Shown here: positions 17,491 to 25,793 of the stretch, in pieces | Layout: the number at the start of each line of letters is the position of its first letter | How positions within the stretch are numbered: position 1 is the first letter of the stretch | Origin: Deinococci bacterium | GTDB lineage: Bacteria; Deinococcota; Deinococci; Deinococcales; Trueperaceae | Assembly (NCBI GenBank): GCA_030149325.1 | Contig: JASBRS010000045.1 | Coordinates: 1-64,000, forward strand | Direction: 5' to 3' | DNA length: 64,000 nucleotides | Translations under genes and position numbers: made by a program | The notes under the pieces: generated by a model | Database searches by the model: none | Told to the model about the DNA's origin: nothing | Seen by the model: the letters and a program-made list of their open reading frames with translations, nothing else

Positions 17491-18285
17491 ATGGCCGACG
17501 ATGCGGGGCGGGACCGGGAAGGCAGCTCGGCGACCTTCGAGCCCGTCATCGACAAGGCGTTGCCCACGCCCGCGTACTTGCAGCTCCGCGAGGAGCTCGA
17601 GCGCGCCATCGAGATCGGCGCGCTCCGCCCCGGACACGCGCTGCCCAGCGAGCGCGAGCTCGCCCAGACGCTGGGGCTCTCGCGCATGACGGTGAGGCGC
17701 GCCTTCGATGAGCTCGGGGCGGCGGGGCTGGTTGAGCAGCGGCAGGGGTCGGGGACGTACGTCAAGGGCCATCCTCTGGAGCAGGTCCTCGACCGCGTCC
17801 TCGGCTTCACCGACGAGGCCCGCGGACTCGGGTTCACGCCCAGCGCCCGCATGCTGGAGGCGGGCATGGTCGCAGCCGACCGCGAGGTGGCCACCGCCCT
17901 CTCCGTCGACGTCGGCACGCGCGTGCTCCGCATCGTGCGTCTGCGCTGCGCCGACGACGCCCCGCTCGCGGTGCAGGCGGCCCACCTCGCCCCGCACCTG
18001 AAGACGCTGTCGCTGGAGCAGCTCGAGCAACTCGGCAGCCTCTATCGCTGCCTCGAGGAGCAGTTCGGCATCCGCCCTGCGCGGGCTCGTCAGGTCGTGG
18101 GAGCGCGCCTGCCGACCGACCACGAGTGCGCCGTCCTCCACATCGCCCACGACGTCCCCGTCCTCGATCTCGATCGGACGACCTTCGGCGACGACGGGCG
18201 CCCCTTCGAGTTCGTGCGGAGCGCCTACCGGGGCGACCACTACCGCATGGTGCTGCACCTCCGCGCCGGAGAACCCGGCGCCTGA
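17491..18285 (+). CDS. GntR-family (HutC/UTRA) transcription regulator of amino-sugar genes
   Basis: A 264-residue regulator. The winged-helix DNA-binding domain is at about 20-90, with ALPSERELAQTLGLSRMTVRRAF as helix-turn-helix (core LPSERELAQ and SRMTVRRAF) and GSGTYV at the wing. The UTRA ligand domain (about 110-255) is the kind that binds GlcNAc-6-P or GlcN-6-P in NagR/DasR. It leads the operon with murQ (18 bases later) and shares a promoter region with the importer operon. It is therefore the likely repressor of the salvage region, relieved by an amino-sugar phosphate. Ligand is inferred. Confidence 0.92.
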   Translation: MADDAGRDREGSSATFEPVIDKALPTPAYLQLREELERAIEIGALRPGHALPSERELAQTLGLSRMTVRRAFDELGAAGLVEQRQGSGTYVKGHPLEQVLDRVLGFTDEARGLGFTPSARMLEAGMVAADREVATALSVDVGTRVLRIVRLRCADDAPLAVQAAHLAPHLKTLSLEQLEQLGSLYRCLEEQFGIRPARARQVVGARLPTDHECAVLHIAHDVPVLDLDRTTFGDDGRPFEFVRSAYRGDHYRMVLHLRAGEPGA

Positions 18286-18303
18286 AGGGTACGAGAGCGA
18301 GCG

Positions 18304-19188
18304 ATGACCACCGAGAGCTTCGATCCCGCCTATCAGGACCTCGACACCTGGCCCCTGGACCGCATCGTCGATGCCGTCCTCGCCAGCGGCCGCCGCGCGG
18401 CCCAGGCCGCCTCGGCCGCGGGCCCCGAGCTGGCTCGGGCGGCCGCGGGCATCGAGGATCGGCTCGCGCGAGGCGGGCGGCTCGTCTACGTCGGTGCCGG
18501 TACGTCTGGCCGGATCGCCGTCCAGGACGCCGCCGAGTTGCCACCTACCTTCGGCTTCGAACGCACCTGGGTGCTCATGGCCGGGGGCGGCCCGGCCGGC
18601 GAGCGCGCCCTGGAGAACGCCGAGGACGACGCCCGGGCCGCCCTCCGCGACGCCACGAGCCGCGGTCTCGGCCCCGACGACGCCGTCGTGGGCGTCGCGG
18701 CCAGCGGCAGGACGCCCTACACCCTGGCGGTCATCGAGTTCGCCCGTCAGCGCGGAGCGTTCACGGTGGGCATCGCCAACAACCCGGACACCCCCCTGCT
18801 CCGCGCCGCCGAGGTCGGCGTGCTGCTCGACACGGGCCCCGAGGTGCTGGCCGGTTCCACGCGGCTGGCCGCCGGCACCGCCCAGAAGATCGCCCTCAAC
18901 GCGCTCTCCACCGCCGTCCTGGTCCGCGCCGGCGGCGCCTACGGCAACCTCATGGTGGGGATGCGCCCCATCAACACCAAGCTCCGGCGCAGGGCCATCG
19001 AGGTGGTGACCGAGGCGGTGGGCGTGACGGCAGAAGATGCCGCCGAGGCGTTGACACGTGCCGAGGGCGGCATCCGGGAGGCGATCGTGATGCTCACGGC
19101 CGACGTCGACCTGGACACGGCCCGGGCTCGACTGGCCCGTCACGGCCAACGCGTCCGTGACGCCCTGAACGACGAGGACCCGCGATGA
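18304..19188 (+). CDS. murQ: N-acetylmuramic acid 6-phosphate etherase
   Basis: MurQ cleaves the lactyl ether of MurNAc-6-P to give GlcNAc-6-P and D-lactate in the cytoplasm. The 294-residue protein carries the family signature VGAGTSGRIAVQDAAELPPT (about 64-83) with the catalytic glutamate, and GVAASGRTPY of the SIS fold (about 137). Length matches the E. coli enzyme (298). It sits between the GntR regulator and the SIS gene, with a 4-base overlap (ATGA) to the latter, so it is translated in a coupled operon. Confidence 0.96.
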   Translation: MTTESFDPAYQDLDTWPLDRIVDAVLASGRRAAQAASAAGPELARAAAGIEDRLARGGRLVYVGAGTSGRIAVQDAAELPPTFGFERTWVLMAGGGPAGERALENAEDDARAALRDATSRGLGPDDAVVGVAASGRTPYTLAVIEFARQRGAFTVGIANNPDTPLLRAAEVGVLLDTGPEVLAGSTRLAAGTAQKIALNALSTAVLVRAGGAYGNLMVGMRPINTKLRRRAIEVVTEAVGVTAEDAAEALTRAEGGIREAIVMLTADVDLDTARARLARHGQRVRDALNDEDPR

Positions 19189-20216
19189 GCCACTTCGCCA
19201 CCGAGATCGCCGAACAGCCCGACGTCCTGGCGCGCATCCTGGCGGACCCTCGGGTGCCGGAGCTGGCGCGGCGCCTGCGCGCGCGGCCGGTCCCGCTGGT
19301 GGCCACGTTGGCGCGCGGCTCGTCGGATCATGCCGTCACCTTCTTCGGCTACCTCGCCGGGCGCGCCCTGGGGTTGCCGGTCGCGAGCCTGCCCCCCTCC
19401 CTGCTGACGCTGTACGACGCCCGGCTGCATCTCGAGGGCGCCCTCGGCATCGGCGTCAGCCAGTCGGGCGAGAGCACCGACGTGGTCGAGGGGCTGGCGG
19501 CGCTGAAGCGCAGCGGGGCCCACACCCTGGCGGTGACCAACCGCCCCGGCAGCGCGCTCGCCGCCGAGGCCGACGACCACCTCGACCAGCACGCCGGCCG
19601 CGAGCGCGCGGTGGCGGCCTCCAAGACCTTCACCAGCCAGATGATGGTGCTGGCGCGCCTGGTGGCCGAGTGGGCCGACGACGACGAGCTGCGCACCGCG
19701 CTGGACGCCGTCCCCGGAGCCCTGCGCTCGCTCCTCGACGACGCCGCCACCCTCGACCGGGCCGCGCTGCGCCTCACGCACGCCGAGGGGCTGTACGTGC
19801 TCGGCCGCGGCCTGTCGTTCGCCGCCGCCCTGGAGACCGCCCTCAAGCTCAAGGAGACGGCCTACCTCGACGCCCAGGCGTACTCCAGCGCCGAGTTCCA
19901 GCACGGCCCCATCGCCGTCGTCGACCCGGGCGATCCGCTGGTGATCCTGGCCGCCGAGGACGCCAGCCTGGCGGGCCTCGAGGAGGTGGCCGCGCGGCTG
20001 CGCCAGGTCGGCGCCGACCTCACGGTGGTGTCGAGCTCCGCCGAGCTGCTGCGCCACGCCGCGGCGCCGGTGGCCCTGCCCGAGGGCATGCACGCCGTCA
20101 CGGCAGGCTTCGCGCTGGTGGTGGCGGGACAGTTGTTGGCCGAGCGTCTGGCGACCTCGCGGGGCATCGACCCCGACGCCCCGCGGCACCTGCGCAAGGT
20201 GACGCGCACGCGCTGA
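19185..20216 (+). CDS. double-SIS sugar-phosphate isomerase/deaminase (NagB-II/AgaS/GlmS-C type)
   Basis: A 343-residue protein with two SIS domains, matching the isomerase half of GlmS but lacking the glutaminase half. Motifs include GVSQSGESTDVVE (about 86), ASKTFTSQM (about 145) and EFQHGPIAVV (about 238). Such stand-alone proteins deaminate GlcN-6-P to fructose-6-P (NagB-II). That would be the exit step of MurNAc and GlcNAc salvage, after a deacetylase (NagA) not seen in the window. ATGA overlap with murQ shows coupling. Confidence 0.87.
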   Translation: MSHFATEIAEQPDVLARILADPRVPELARRLRARPVPLVATLARGSSDHAVTFFGYLAGRALGLPVASLPPSLLTLYDARLHLEGALGIGVSQSGESTDVVEGLAALKRSGAHTLAVTNRPGSALAAEADDHLDQHAGRERAVAASKTFTSQMMVLARLVAEWADDDELRTALDAVPGALRSLLDDAATLDRAALRLTHAEGLYVLGRGLSFAAALETALKLKETAYLDAQAYSSAEFQHGPIAVVDPGDPLVILAAEDASLAGLEEVAARLRQVGADLTVVSSSAELLRHAAAPVALPEGMHAVTAGFALVVAGQLLAERLATSRGIDPDAPRHLRKVTRTR

Positions 20217-20232
20217 GCGCCGCTCGCTCGGA

Positions 20233-20889
20233 TCAGCGCGGCTGCGGCAGGTGGATCTCGAAGGCGGGGTGCTGCGGCCCCTGCTCGGGCGTGACGCCGA
20301 CGCCGTACATCGGCACCAGCAACAGCTCCAGCGCCTTGCGGTAGGGCTCGATGGCGTAGACCACCACGCCGCTGCGCTGCTCGCCCGGCAACAGCGTGCC
20401 GTCGGCCAGGGCCGGCTCGCCGGCGATGGTGGCGGCCTCGTCGACACCGATGGGATCGACGTGGAAGCGCGCCGGGTCGGTCGAGGCCAGCAGCAGGCGC
20501 ACGTCCTGCCCGCTTCCCTCGAAGGTGAGCGGGAGGCCGGTGTCGGCGCTGTCGGCGATCGTCAGCGACACCACCAGGTAGTCGACCACCGCGCTCGGGC
20601 GCGCACGGAAGCTGAGCTTGAGGCCGGGCGGCAGGCTCGACTGGCGCACCCAGCGCACCCCGGACACCGTCAAGCGGTAGCCGCCGGAGACGAACGGCCC
20701 GGGAGCGGTGCCCACCACCACGCCGGGCGGCATGGCCACCGCCGGCTCGGTGCCGCGCGGGTGGTGCAGGACGCGGTAGCCCACGTACGGCAGCAGGAAC
20801 GCCACCCCGAAGATCAGCAGGAAGTCGCGCAGCATGCGGAGGACGCGGCGGGGCAGCCTGGGGCGGGGATCGGGGTCGGAGCGGGCCAT
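20233..20889 (-). CDS. membrane-anchored extracytoplasmic protein, unknown (DUF4352-like beta domain)
   Basis: A 218-residue protein with an Arg/Pro-rich start and one membrane helix (about 20-42), followed by a beta-rich outer domain. The outer part (VDYLVVSLTIAD, GEQRSGVVVYAIE) resembles DUF4352/immunoglobulin-like domains of membrane-tethered proteins. This similarity is by eye and weak. GGAGG lies 9 bases before the ATG. It converges on the SIS gene and follows the patatin gene on the same strand. Confidence 0.65.
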   Translation of the reverse strand: MARSDPDPRPRLPRRVLRMLRDFLLIFGVAFLLPYVGYRVLHHPRGTEPAVAMPPGVVVGTAPGPFVSGGYRLTVSGVRWVRQSSLPPGLKLSFRARPSAVVDYLVVSLTIADSADTGLPLTFEGSGQDVRLLLASTDPARFHVDPIGVDEAATIAGEPALADGTLLPGEQRSGVVVYAIEPYRKALELLLVPMYGVGVTPEQGPQHPAFEIHLPQPR

Positions 20890-20990
20890 GGCGGTGGGCC
20901 TCCGTCGGAGGAAGGCGGCGTGCAGCCGGCCACCATGATAGCGCGCACACTCGCCCCGCCGGGGGCGGGCGCACGCGGGAGAAGGTGCGC

Positions 20991-21857
20991 TCAGGCCAGC
21001 AGCCGCCCGAGCTCCTCGAGCCGCGCCTCCATCGCCCGCTCGCCGGCCTCGATGGCGTCGGGAACGCCGCTGGCGTCGAAGAGCGGGGCGGGGCCGCCGA
21101 GGTCGGGCTCGAGCCGCAGCACCGGCACCGGCGACGCCAGGTCCTGGTAGGCCGATGCCAGGCGCAGCAGGTTGTTGGCGGCCGCGGCGTGGGCGGCGAG
21201 CACCGCGCCCAGCACCGGCCCCGCCCGCCGCGGCGGGCGGCAGGGGAAGCCCAACGCCACGACCGCGCGCGGCGCCCCGGTCGCGGGCAGCAGCAGCGGC
21301 AGGGGTTCGGACAGCGCCCCGTCCACCAGCGACCGGCCGCCGACGCGCACCGGCGGCAGCAGGACCGGCACCACCAGGCTGGCGCGCACCGCATCGGCGA
21401 TCGGCCCCTCCTCCAGCACCACGCGCTCGCCGCTGTCCAGGTCGGTGGTCACGACGCGCAAGGGCACCGTCACGTCGTCGAAGGTGGCCTCGCCGAAGGC
21501 GCGCCGGACGCGCTCGTCGAGCGCCGATCCCTCCCTCAGGGCGAAGCCTGGCGCGCGCGGCGGCACCGCGAGCCGCAGCGCCGCCCGGTGACGCGCCCCG
21601 CGCGCCACCGCCGGGACCCACAGCCGCCGCAGCACCGCCTCGATGGTCCCGGGGGCCCACCCCAACGCCAGCGCCGCGGCGACCACGCCGCCGCTGGAGC
21701 TCCCGGTGATGGAGTCGATCGTCAGGCCCGCCCGCTCGAGGGCCCGGAACGCGCCCACCGCGGCGGCGCTGCCGCTGCCGCCGGCGCCGACCACCAGGGC
21801 GATCCCCGAGCCGCGCTCGGCCTCGGGGGAGGGCAGCGGCGGCGCGGGCCAGGACAT
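20991..21857 (-). CDS. patatin-like phospholipase (RssA type)
   Basis: A 288-residue acyl hydrolase. It has the oxyanion loop VGAGGSGSAAAVGAF (about 23), where the usual GGGxxG reads GAGGSGS, the nucleophile elbow GSSSGG (about 52) and the catalytic aspartate in VDGALSEP (about 179). The Ser-Asp dyad is complete. No signal peptide, so it probably acts on inner-leaflet lipids. It has a leaderless-type start. Confidence 0.88.
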   Translation of the reverse strand: MSWPAPPLPSPEAERGSGIALVVGAGGSGSAAAVGAFRALERAGLTIDSITGSSSGGVVAAALALGWAPGTIEAVLRRLWVPAVARGARHRAALRLAVPPRAPGFALREGSALDERVRRAFGEATFDDVTVPLRVVTTDLDSGERVVLEEGPIADAVRASLVVPVLLPPVRVGGRSLVDGALSEPLPLLLPATGAPRAVVALGFPCRPPRRAGPVLGAVLAAHAAAANNLLRLASAYQDLASPVPVLRLEPDLGGPAPLFDASGVPDAIEAGERAMEARLEELGRLLA

Positions 21858-21863
21858 GCCGCG

Positions 21864-21869
21864 AGCCTA
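21864..21869 (-). promoter_or_regulatory. leaderless-type -10 element of the patatin gene
   Basis: TAGGCT lies 6 bases before the ATG at 21857; the space (CGCGGC) holds no ribosome site. Confidence 0.5.
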
Positions 21870-21937
21870 GCACGCAGCGATGCCATGGAACGCGCTCCAG
21901 ACGCGTGTCCCACGCCGTCGGACGGGGCCGGGAGGGC

Positions 21938-24499
21938 TCAGCGAGCGCGGGCGGTGAGCATGCCGAAGTAGCCGCTGGGCTCGCCGTCCTCGTCGCGCAA
22001 CAGCCCGAGCGTGAGCTCCACCGCCACCTGCCCGGTGCGCGGCACGCTCAGGGCCCAGGAGGCGCGCCGCACCGGCCGCGCGCTGCGCAGCACGCGGCCC
22101 ATCAGGTCGATCAGCGCCTGCTCGGCGCCGGGCGGGGCGAGGTCCGGCAGCCGCACGCCGACGAGGTCGCGCTCTTCGCCGCCGGCCAGTCGCGCCATCT
22201 CCGCCGACACGCGGGTCAGGTTGCCGCGCAGGTCGGTCTCGAAGTAACCGGCGTCGAGCGCGTCGATCAACCCCTCGCGCGCCTCCAGCACGGCGTCCAG
22301 CAGGTCCTCGGTGCGGTCGACGTGGTCGTTCTGGCGGGCCTCGCGCTCGATGGCGCGGGCGCGGTCGAGCGCCTGCCCCGCCCGCACGGCGATCCGCCGC
22401 AGCGCCCGCAGGCGCGCGGCGAGGTCGACGCCCTCGCGGCCGTCATCGGCCATCAGCACGCCCAGCACCGCCGTCGCCCCGCGCAACGGCAGCACCGCCG
22501 GCCGCACGCCGCGGACCAGCGGAGACGCGGCGGCCGGACCGCGCGGGCGGAAGCGCGCCGGGATGGGCGCGCCCCCCTGCAGCACGATCTCCTGGTCGCC
22601 GCGGAAGGCCTCCTCCAGCAGCGGGACCGAGCCGTCGAGGTTGAGGCGCAGGCCGGCCTCGGGGCCGGTCGGGATGCCCGTCCAGGCGCACGCTTCCAGG
22701 GTGTCGCCGGCGTCGTCGGCCAGCCACGCCACGGCGCGGTCGAACCCCGCCGCCTCGCGGGCGGCCGTCAGCGCCAGCTCGAGCACCGCCGTGTCGGGCG
22801 CGCCGCGGGCGATGGCGGCGTCGAGCTGGTCGAGCCAGGCGAGCTCGGTGTCGGCGCGCTCGGCGCGCTCGCGCACGCTCAGGTCGCGCACCGCCAGCGC
22901 CGCCAGGTCGGCGAAGCGCTCGAGCGCCTCCAGGTCGTGCGGGGCGAACGGCTCCGGGTCGCCCTGCCGGCGCGCCAGCAGTAGCACCCCCAGGGTGCGC
23001 GATCCGGCCCGCAGCGGCACCCCGACGGTGGCGCCCGCCCAGGCTTCGGGGCCGTCCTCGCGCGGCTCCGGGAAGGCGTCGACGGCCACCAGACGCGAGG
23101 CCGCCCACACCCTCCCCACCAGCCCCTCGTCGCGCCGGAGCGGCGGCTCGTCCCACGACTCGAAGGCGCCCAGGGCGGTGCGCCGCACCAGGGCGTCGGC
23201 GGCGGGGTCGGTGAGGTACAGCGCGCCGTGCGGCGCTCCCAGCGCCGAGGCGGCGCCGGTGAGCGCCACGTCGAGCAGGATGCCCAGCTTGTCGCCGCGT
23301 CCGATGCCCAGGAGGACGTCGCGGAAGGCCTCCAGCAGCACGGTGCTACGGCGGGCCTCCTCCTCGGCCAGGCCGCCGGCGGCCTCGGCGTGGCGCAGCG
23401 CGCCCAGATCGACCAGCGTCAGCAGCGTGCCGGCGTAGCGGCCGGTCGCTTCCGAGAGCGGCGTCAGCCACGCCTCGAAGGGGCGCGCGCCGCCGCCCCG
23501 CACCAGATCGAACGGCTGGACCGTGGCGCGCCGCTGCATCAGCGCCCACTGCAGCTCGGGAGCGTCGGGGAACAGCGCGGCGGCGGCGACGCCGTCGATC
23601 GGCGCCCGCGGGTGGAGCAGCAGCGCCGCGGCGGAGTTGGCGTAGCTCACGCGCTGATCGCCGTCGATCACCAGCACCGGGAGCTCGAGGTGATCGATGA
23701 GCTCGGCGCGCTTGGTTCCGAGGCCGAGCTGCGGGGCGGTGCCGCGCGGCCCCTCCTCGCGGCGGTAGCGGGTGCCGCCGAACAGCCCCTGCCCCAGCGC
23801 CAGCGCGGCGGGGGCCAGGACCATGGCGCCGGGCGCGATGCCGGCCCCGACGGAGCGCGCGGCCCCCACCGGCAGCGTCGCCGGGGGCAACGCCACCAGC
23901 AGCGAACGCGCCGCCTCCACCACCACCGGCAGCCCCGCACCGGCCAGCGCCCACGCCAGCGGTGCGCGCCTCGATCCGGGCGTGCGCACCGCCGCCAGCG
24001 CCAGCAGCACCAGCGCCAGCGCCGACATCAGCGCCTCGAAGCTGGCGGCGACCCAACCGAAGGCGTTCGGCACGCCGACCACCACCAGGCGGCCCAGCGC
24101 CAGCTTGGGCTCGAGCCCGACCCACAGCGACAGCCCGCCGACCGGCCCGAACGCCAGCCCCACCCCCAGCACCGCCACGCCCAGCGCCACCGCGGGCAGC
24201 ACCCCCCGCAGGCGCGGGAGCAGGCGCGTGGCGGCGAAGGCGTAGCCCAGCAGCAGCGGGGGCAGCAGCGCGCCGGTGGCGGCGACCAGGCGCAACCCCA
24301 GGGCTCCCGCGTCGCCCGGCCCGGCGTCGAGCCACGCCACCTCGGCCAGCGCCCATGCCGTCGCCGACAGCGACAGGAGCGCCAGCGCCCGCCCGCCGCG
24401 CGCGTCGTGACGGCGCGACCAGGCCGCGGCGCCCAACGCCATGACGGCCAGGGCGCTCAACACGAGCGTCGCGGCGTAGGGGTTGGCGACGAGGTCCAT
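21938..24499 (-). CDS. membrane sensor protein: 7TM-PAS-GAF-GAF-PAS without output domain
   Basis: An 853-residue sensor. About seven N-terminal helices (1-230) resemble the histidine-kinase 7TM sensory region. A PAS domain follows (about 265-380, VLVIDGDQRVSYANS), then two GAF domains (about 400-560 and 570-720), a helical linker with HVDRTEDLLDAVLEAREG, and a last PAS domain (about 745-853). No HisKA, HATPase, GGDEF, EAL or HD output is present, and the protein ends with the PAS fold. It may signal by protein contact. The ATG at 24499 has GGGAG 10 bases upstream; an ATG 9 bases earlier has none. It is divergent from the GldA-like operon, which may be its target. Confidence 0.82.
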   Translation of the reverse strand: MDLVANPYAATLVLSALAVMALGAAAWSRRHDARGGRALALLSLSATAWALAEVAWLDAGPGDAGALGLRLVAATGALLPPLLLGYAFAATRLLPRLRGVLPAVALGVAVLGVGLAFGPVGGLSLWVGLEPKLALGRLVVVGVPNAFGWVAASFEALMSALALVLLALAAVRTPGSRRAPLAWALAGAGLPVVVEAARSLLVALPPATLPVGAARSVGAGIAPGAMVLAPAALALGQGLFGGTRYRREEGPRGTAPQLGLGTKRAELIDHLELPVLVIDGDQRVSYANSAAALLLHPRAPIDGVAAAALFPDAPELQWALMQRRATVQPFDLVRGGGARPFEAWLTPLSEATGRYAGTLLTLVDLGALRHAEAAGGLAEEEARRSTVLLEAFRDVLLGIGRGDKLGILLDVALTGAASALGAPHGALYLTDPAADALVRRTALGAFESWDEPPLRRDEGLVGRVWAASRLVAVDAFPEPREDGPEAWAGATVGVPLRAGSRTLGVLLLARRQGDPEPFAPHDLEALERFADLAALAVRDLSVRERAERADTELAWLDQLDAAIARGAPDTAVLELALTAAREAAGFDRAVAWLADDAGDTLEACAWTGIPTGPEAGLRLNLDGSVPLLEEAFRGDQEIVLQGGAPIPARFRPRGPAAASPLVRGVRPAVLPLRGATAVLGVLMADDGREGVDLAARLRALRRIAVRAGQALDRARAIEREARQNDHVDRTEDLLDAVLEAREGLIDALDAGYFETDLRGNLTRVSAEMARLAGGEERDLVGVRLPDLAPPGAEQALIDLMGRVLRSARPVRRASWALSVPRTGQVAVELTLGLLRDEDGEPSGYFGMLTARAR

Positions 24500-24833
24500 G
24501 GCTCCCATCTCCCGGGCGGGGCTTGGCGTTGGAGAGGACCGGCCCGGGGATCTGCGGAACGTTCTCATGCATTCTACGGAGCCTTCGCCGTGCCGGCTGC
24601 GGCGCGTGCGCCTCGCGCCCCTCGCCGACAACCCTTCCACCCTCAACAATTTCACAGAACCCTGGTCTAACGTTCATCCGGGATCTGGTACACCACGTGG
24701 GGGACGGCGAGAACCGGAGTCGGAAGCTCGCGCGACGTGGCCCACCGGGACCGTCGCCCGCTCCGTCCCGCGCCGCCCCGCGGCTCCACCGGACCCCTCG
24801 CACAACGACGACCGACGAGTCGGGAGGTCTACC
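24500..24833. other. intergenic region between sensor and GldA-like operon
   Basis: 334 bases with a locally AT-richer core around 24640-24690. It must hold promoters for both divergent genes, but I could not fix a convincing -35/-10 pair. TAACGT near 24670 is a weak -10 candidate on the plus strand. Confidence 0.4.
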
Positions 24834-25781
24834 TTGGTCGACGTTCAGAACGTGACGAAGTCCTACGGCGCGGTGCGTGCGCTGTCGGACGTCAGCTTCT
24901 CCATCGAGGCGGGGACCATCGTGGGTCTGCTGGGGCCGAACGGCGCCGGCAAGTCGACCCTGATGAAGATCCTCACCGGCTACCTGCAGCCCGACGGCGG
25001 CAGCGTGGGGATCGAGGGGTTCGACGTGCTGACGCATCGCCAGCAGGCGCAGGAGCGCATCGGCTACCTGCCGGAGAACGCGCCCCTCTACCCCGAGCTG
25101 ACGGTCCAGGAGTACCTGATGATGATGGCCGACGTCCGGCGCGTCCCCCGGGACCGGCAGGCGTCCGCCCTCACCGACGCCGTCCGCGCCACCGGCCTGG
25201 GGCCCATGCTCACCCGGCCGATCGGGCAGCTCTCCAAGGGCTACCGCCAACGCGTCGGCATCGCACAGGCGATCCTGCACCGGCCCAAGCTGCTCATCCT
25301 CGACGAGCCCACGGTCGGCCTCGACCCCACCCAGCTGTTGGAGATCCGGCAGCTCGTGCGCGACCTGGCGAAGACCAGCACGGTGCTCTTCTCCAGCCAC
25401 ATCCTCCCCGAGGTCGAGGCGCTGTGCGACCGGGCGGTGATGATCATGGGCGGGGTGATCCGCGCCGACGCGCAGCTCTCCGAGCTCGCCAAGAGCGGCT
25501 CGGCCCGCCTGGTGCTCGACGCCGCCGTCGACGATGCCTCGGTGGCCGACGCCCTGCGCGCGCTCCCCGGCGCCCGCGAGGTGGTCTCCGAGCGCCCCAG
25601 GCCCGACCGCGCCGCCTTCGTGGTCCGCAGCGACGACGACGTCGACCTGTGCCCCGCCATCTTCGACCTGGCCAAGCGAAGCGACTGGCCGCTGCGCGAG
25701 CTGCGCAGCGAGACCCGCACCCTCGAGTCGGTGTTCAACGACCTGGCGCGCGACGCGGCCCCGGCCCCGTCCGCCGCGTAG
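24834..25781 (+). CDS. ABC transporter ATPase, GldA/CcmA type
   Basis: A 315-residue ATPase. Walker A is GPNGAGKST (about 33), the signature is LSKGYRQR (about 132), Walker B is LLILDEP (about 152) and the switch histidine is in SSHILPEVE. A C-terminal extension (about 225-310) ends in a VFNDLAR segment typical of exporter ATPases. GldA serves the Gld ABC system. I chose TTG at 24834, which has GGGAGGT 5 bases upstream and puts VDVQNVTKSYG at the N-terminus. The following gene starts 12 bases later. Confidence 0.93.
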   Translation: MVDVQNVTKSYGAVRALSDVSFSIEAGTIVGLLGPNGAGKSTLMKILTGYLQPDGGSVGIEGFDVLTHRQQAQERIGYLPENAPLYPELTVQEYLMMMADVRRVPRDRQASALTDAVRATGLGPMLTRPIGQLSKGYRQRVGIAQAILHRPKLLILDEPTVGLDPTQLLEIRQLVRDLAKTSTVLFSSHILPEVEALCDRAVMIMGGVIRADAQLSELAKSGSARLVLDAAVDDASVADALRALPGAREVVSERPRPDRAAFVVRSDDDVDLCPAIFDLAKRSDWPLRELRSETRTLESVFNDLARDAAPAPSAA

Positions 25782-25793
25782 GGAGGTAGAGAC

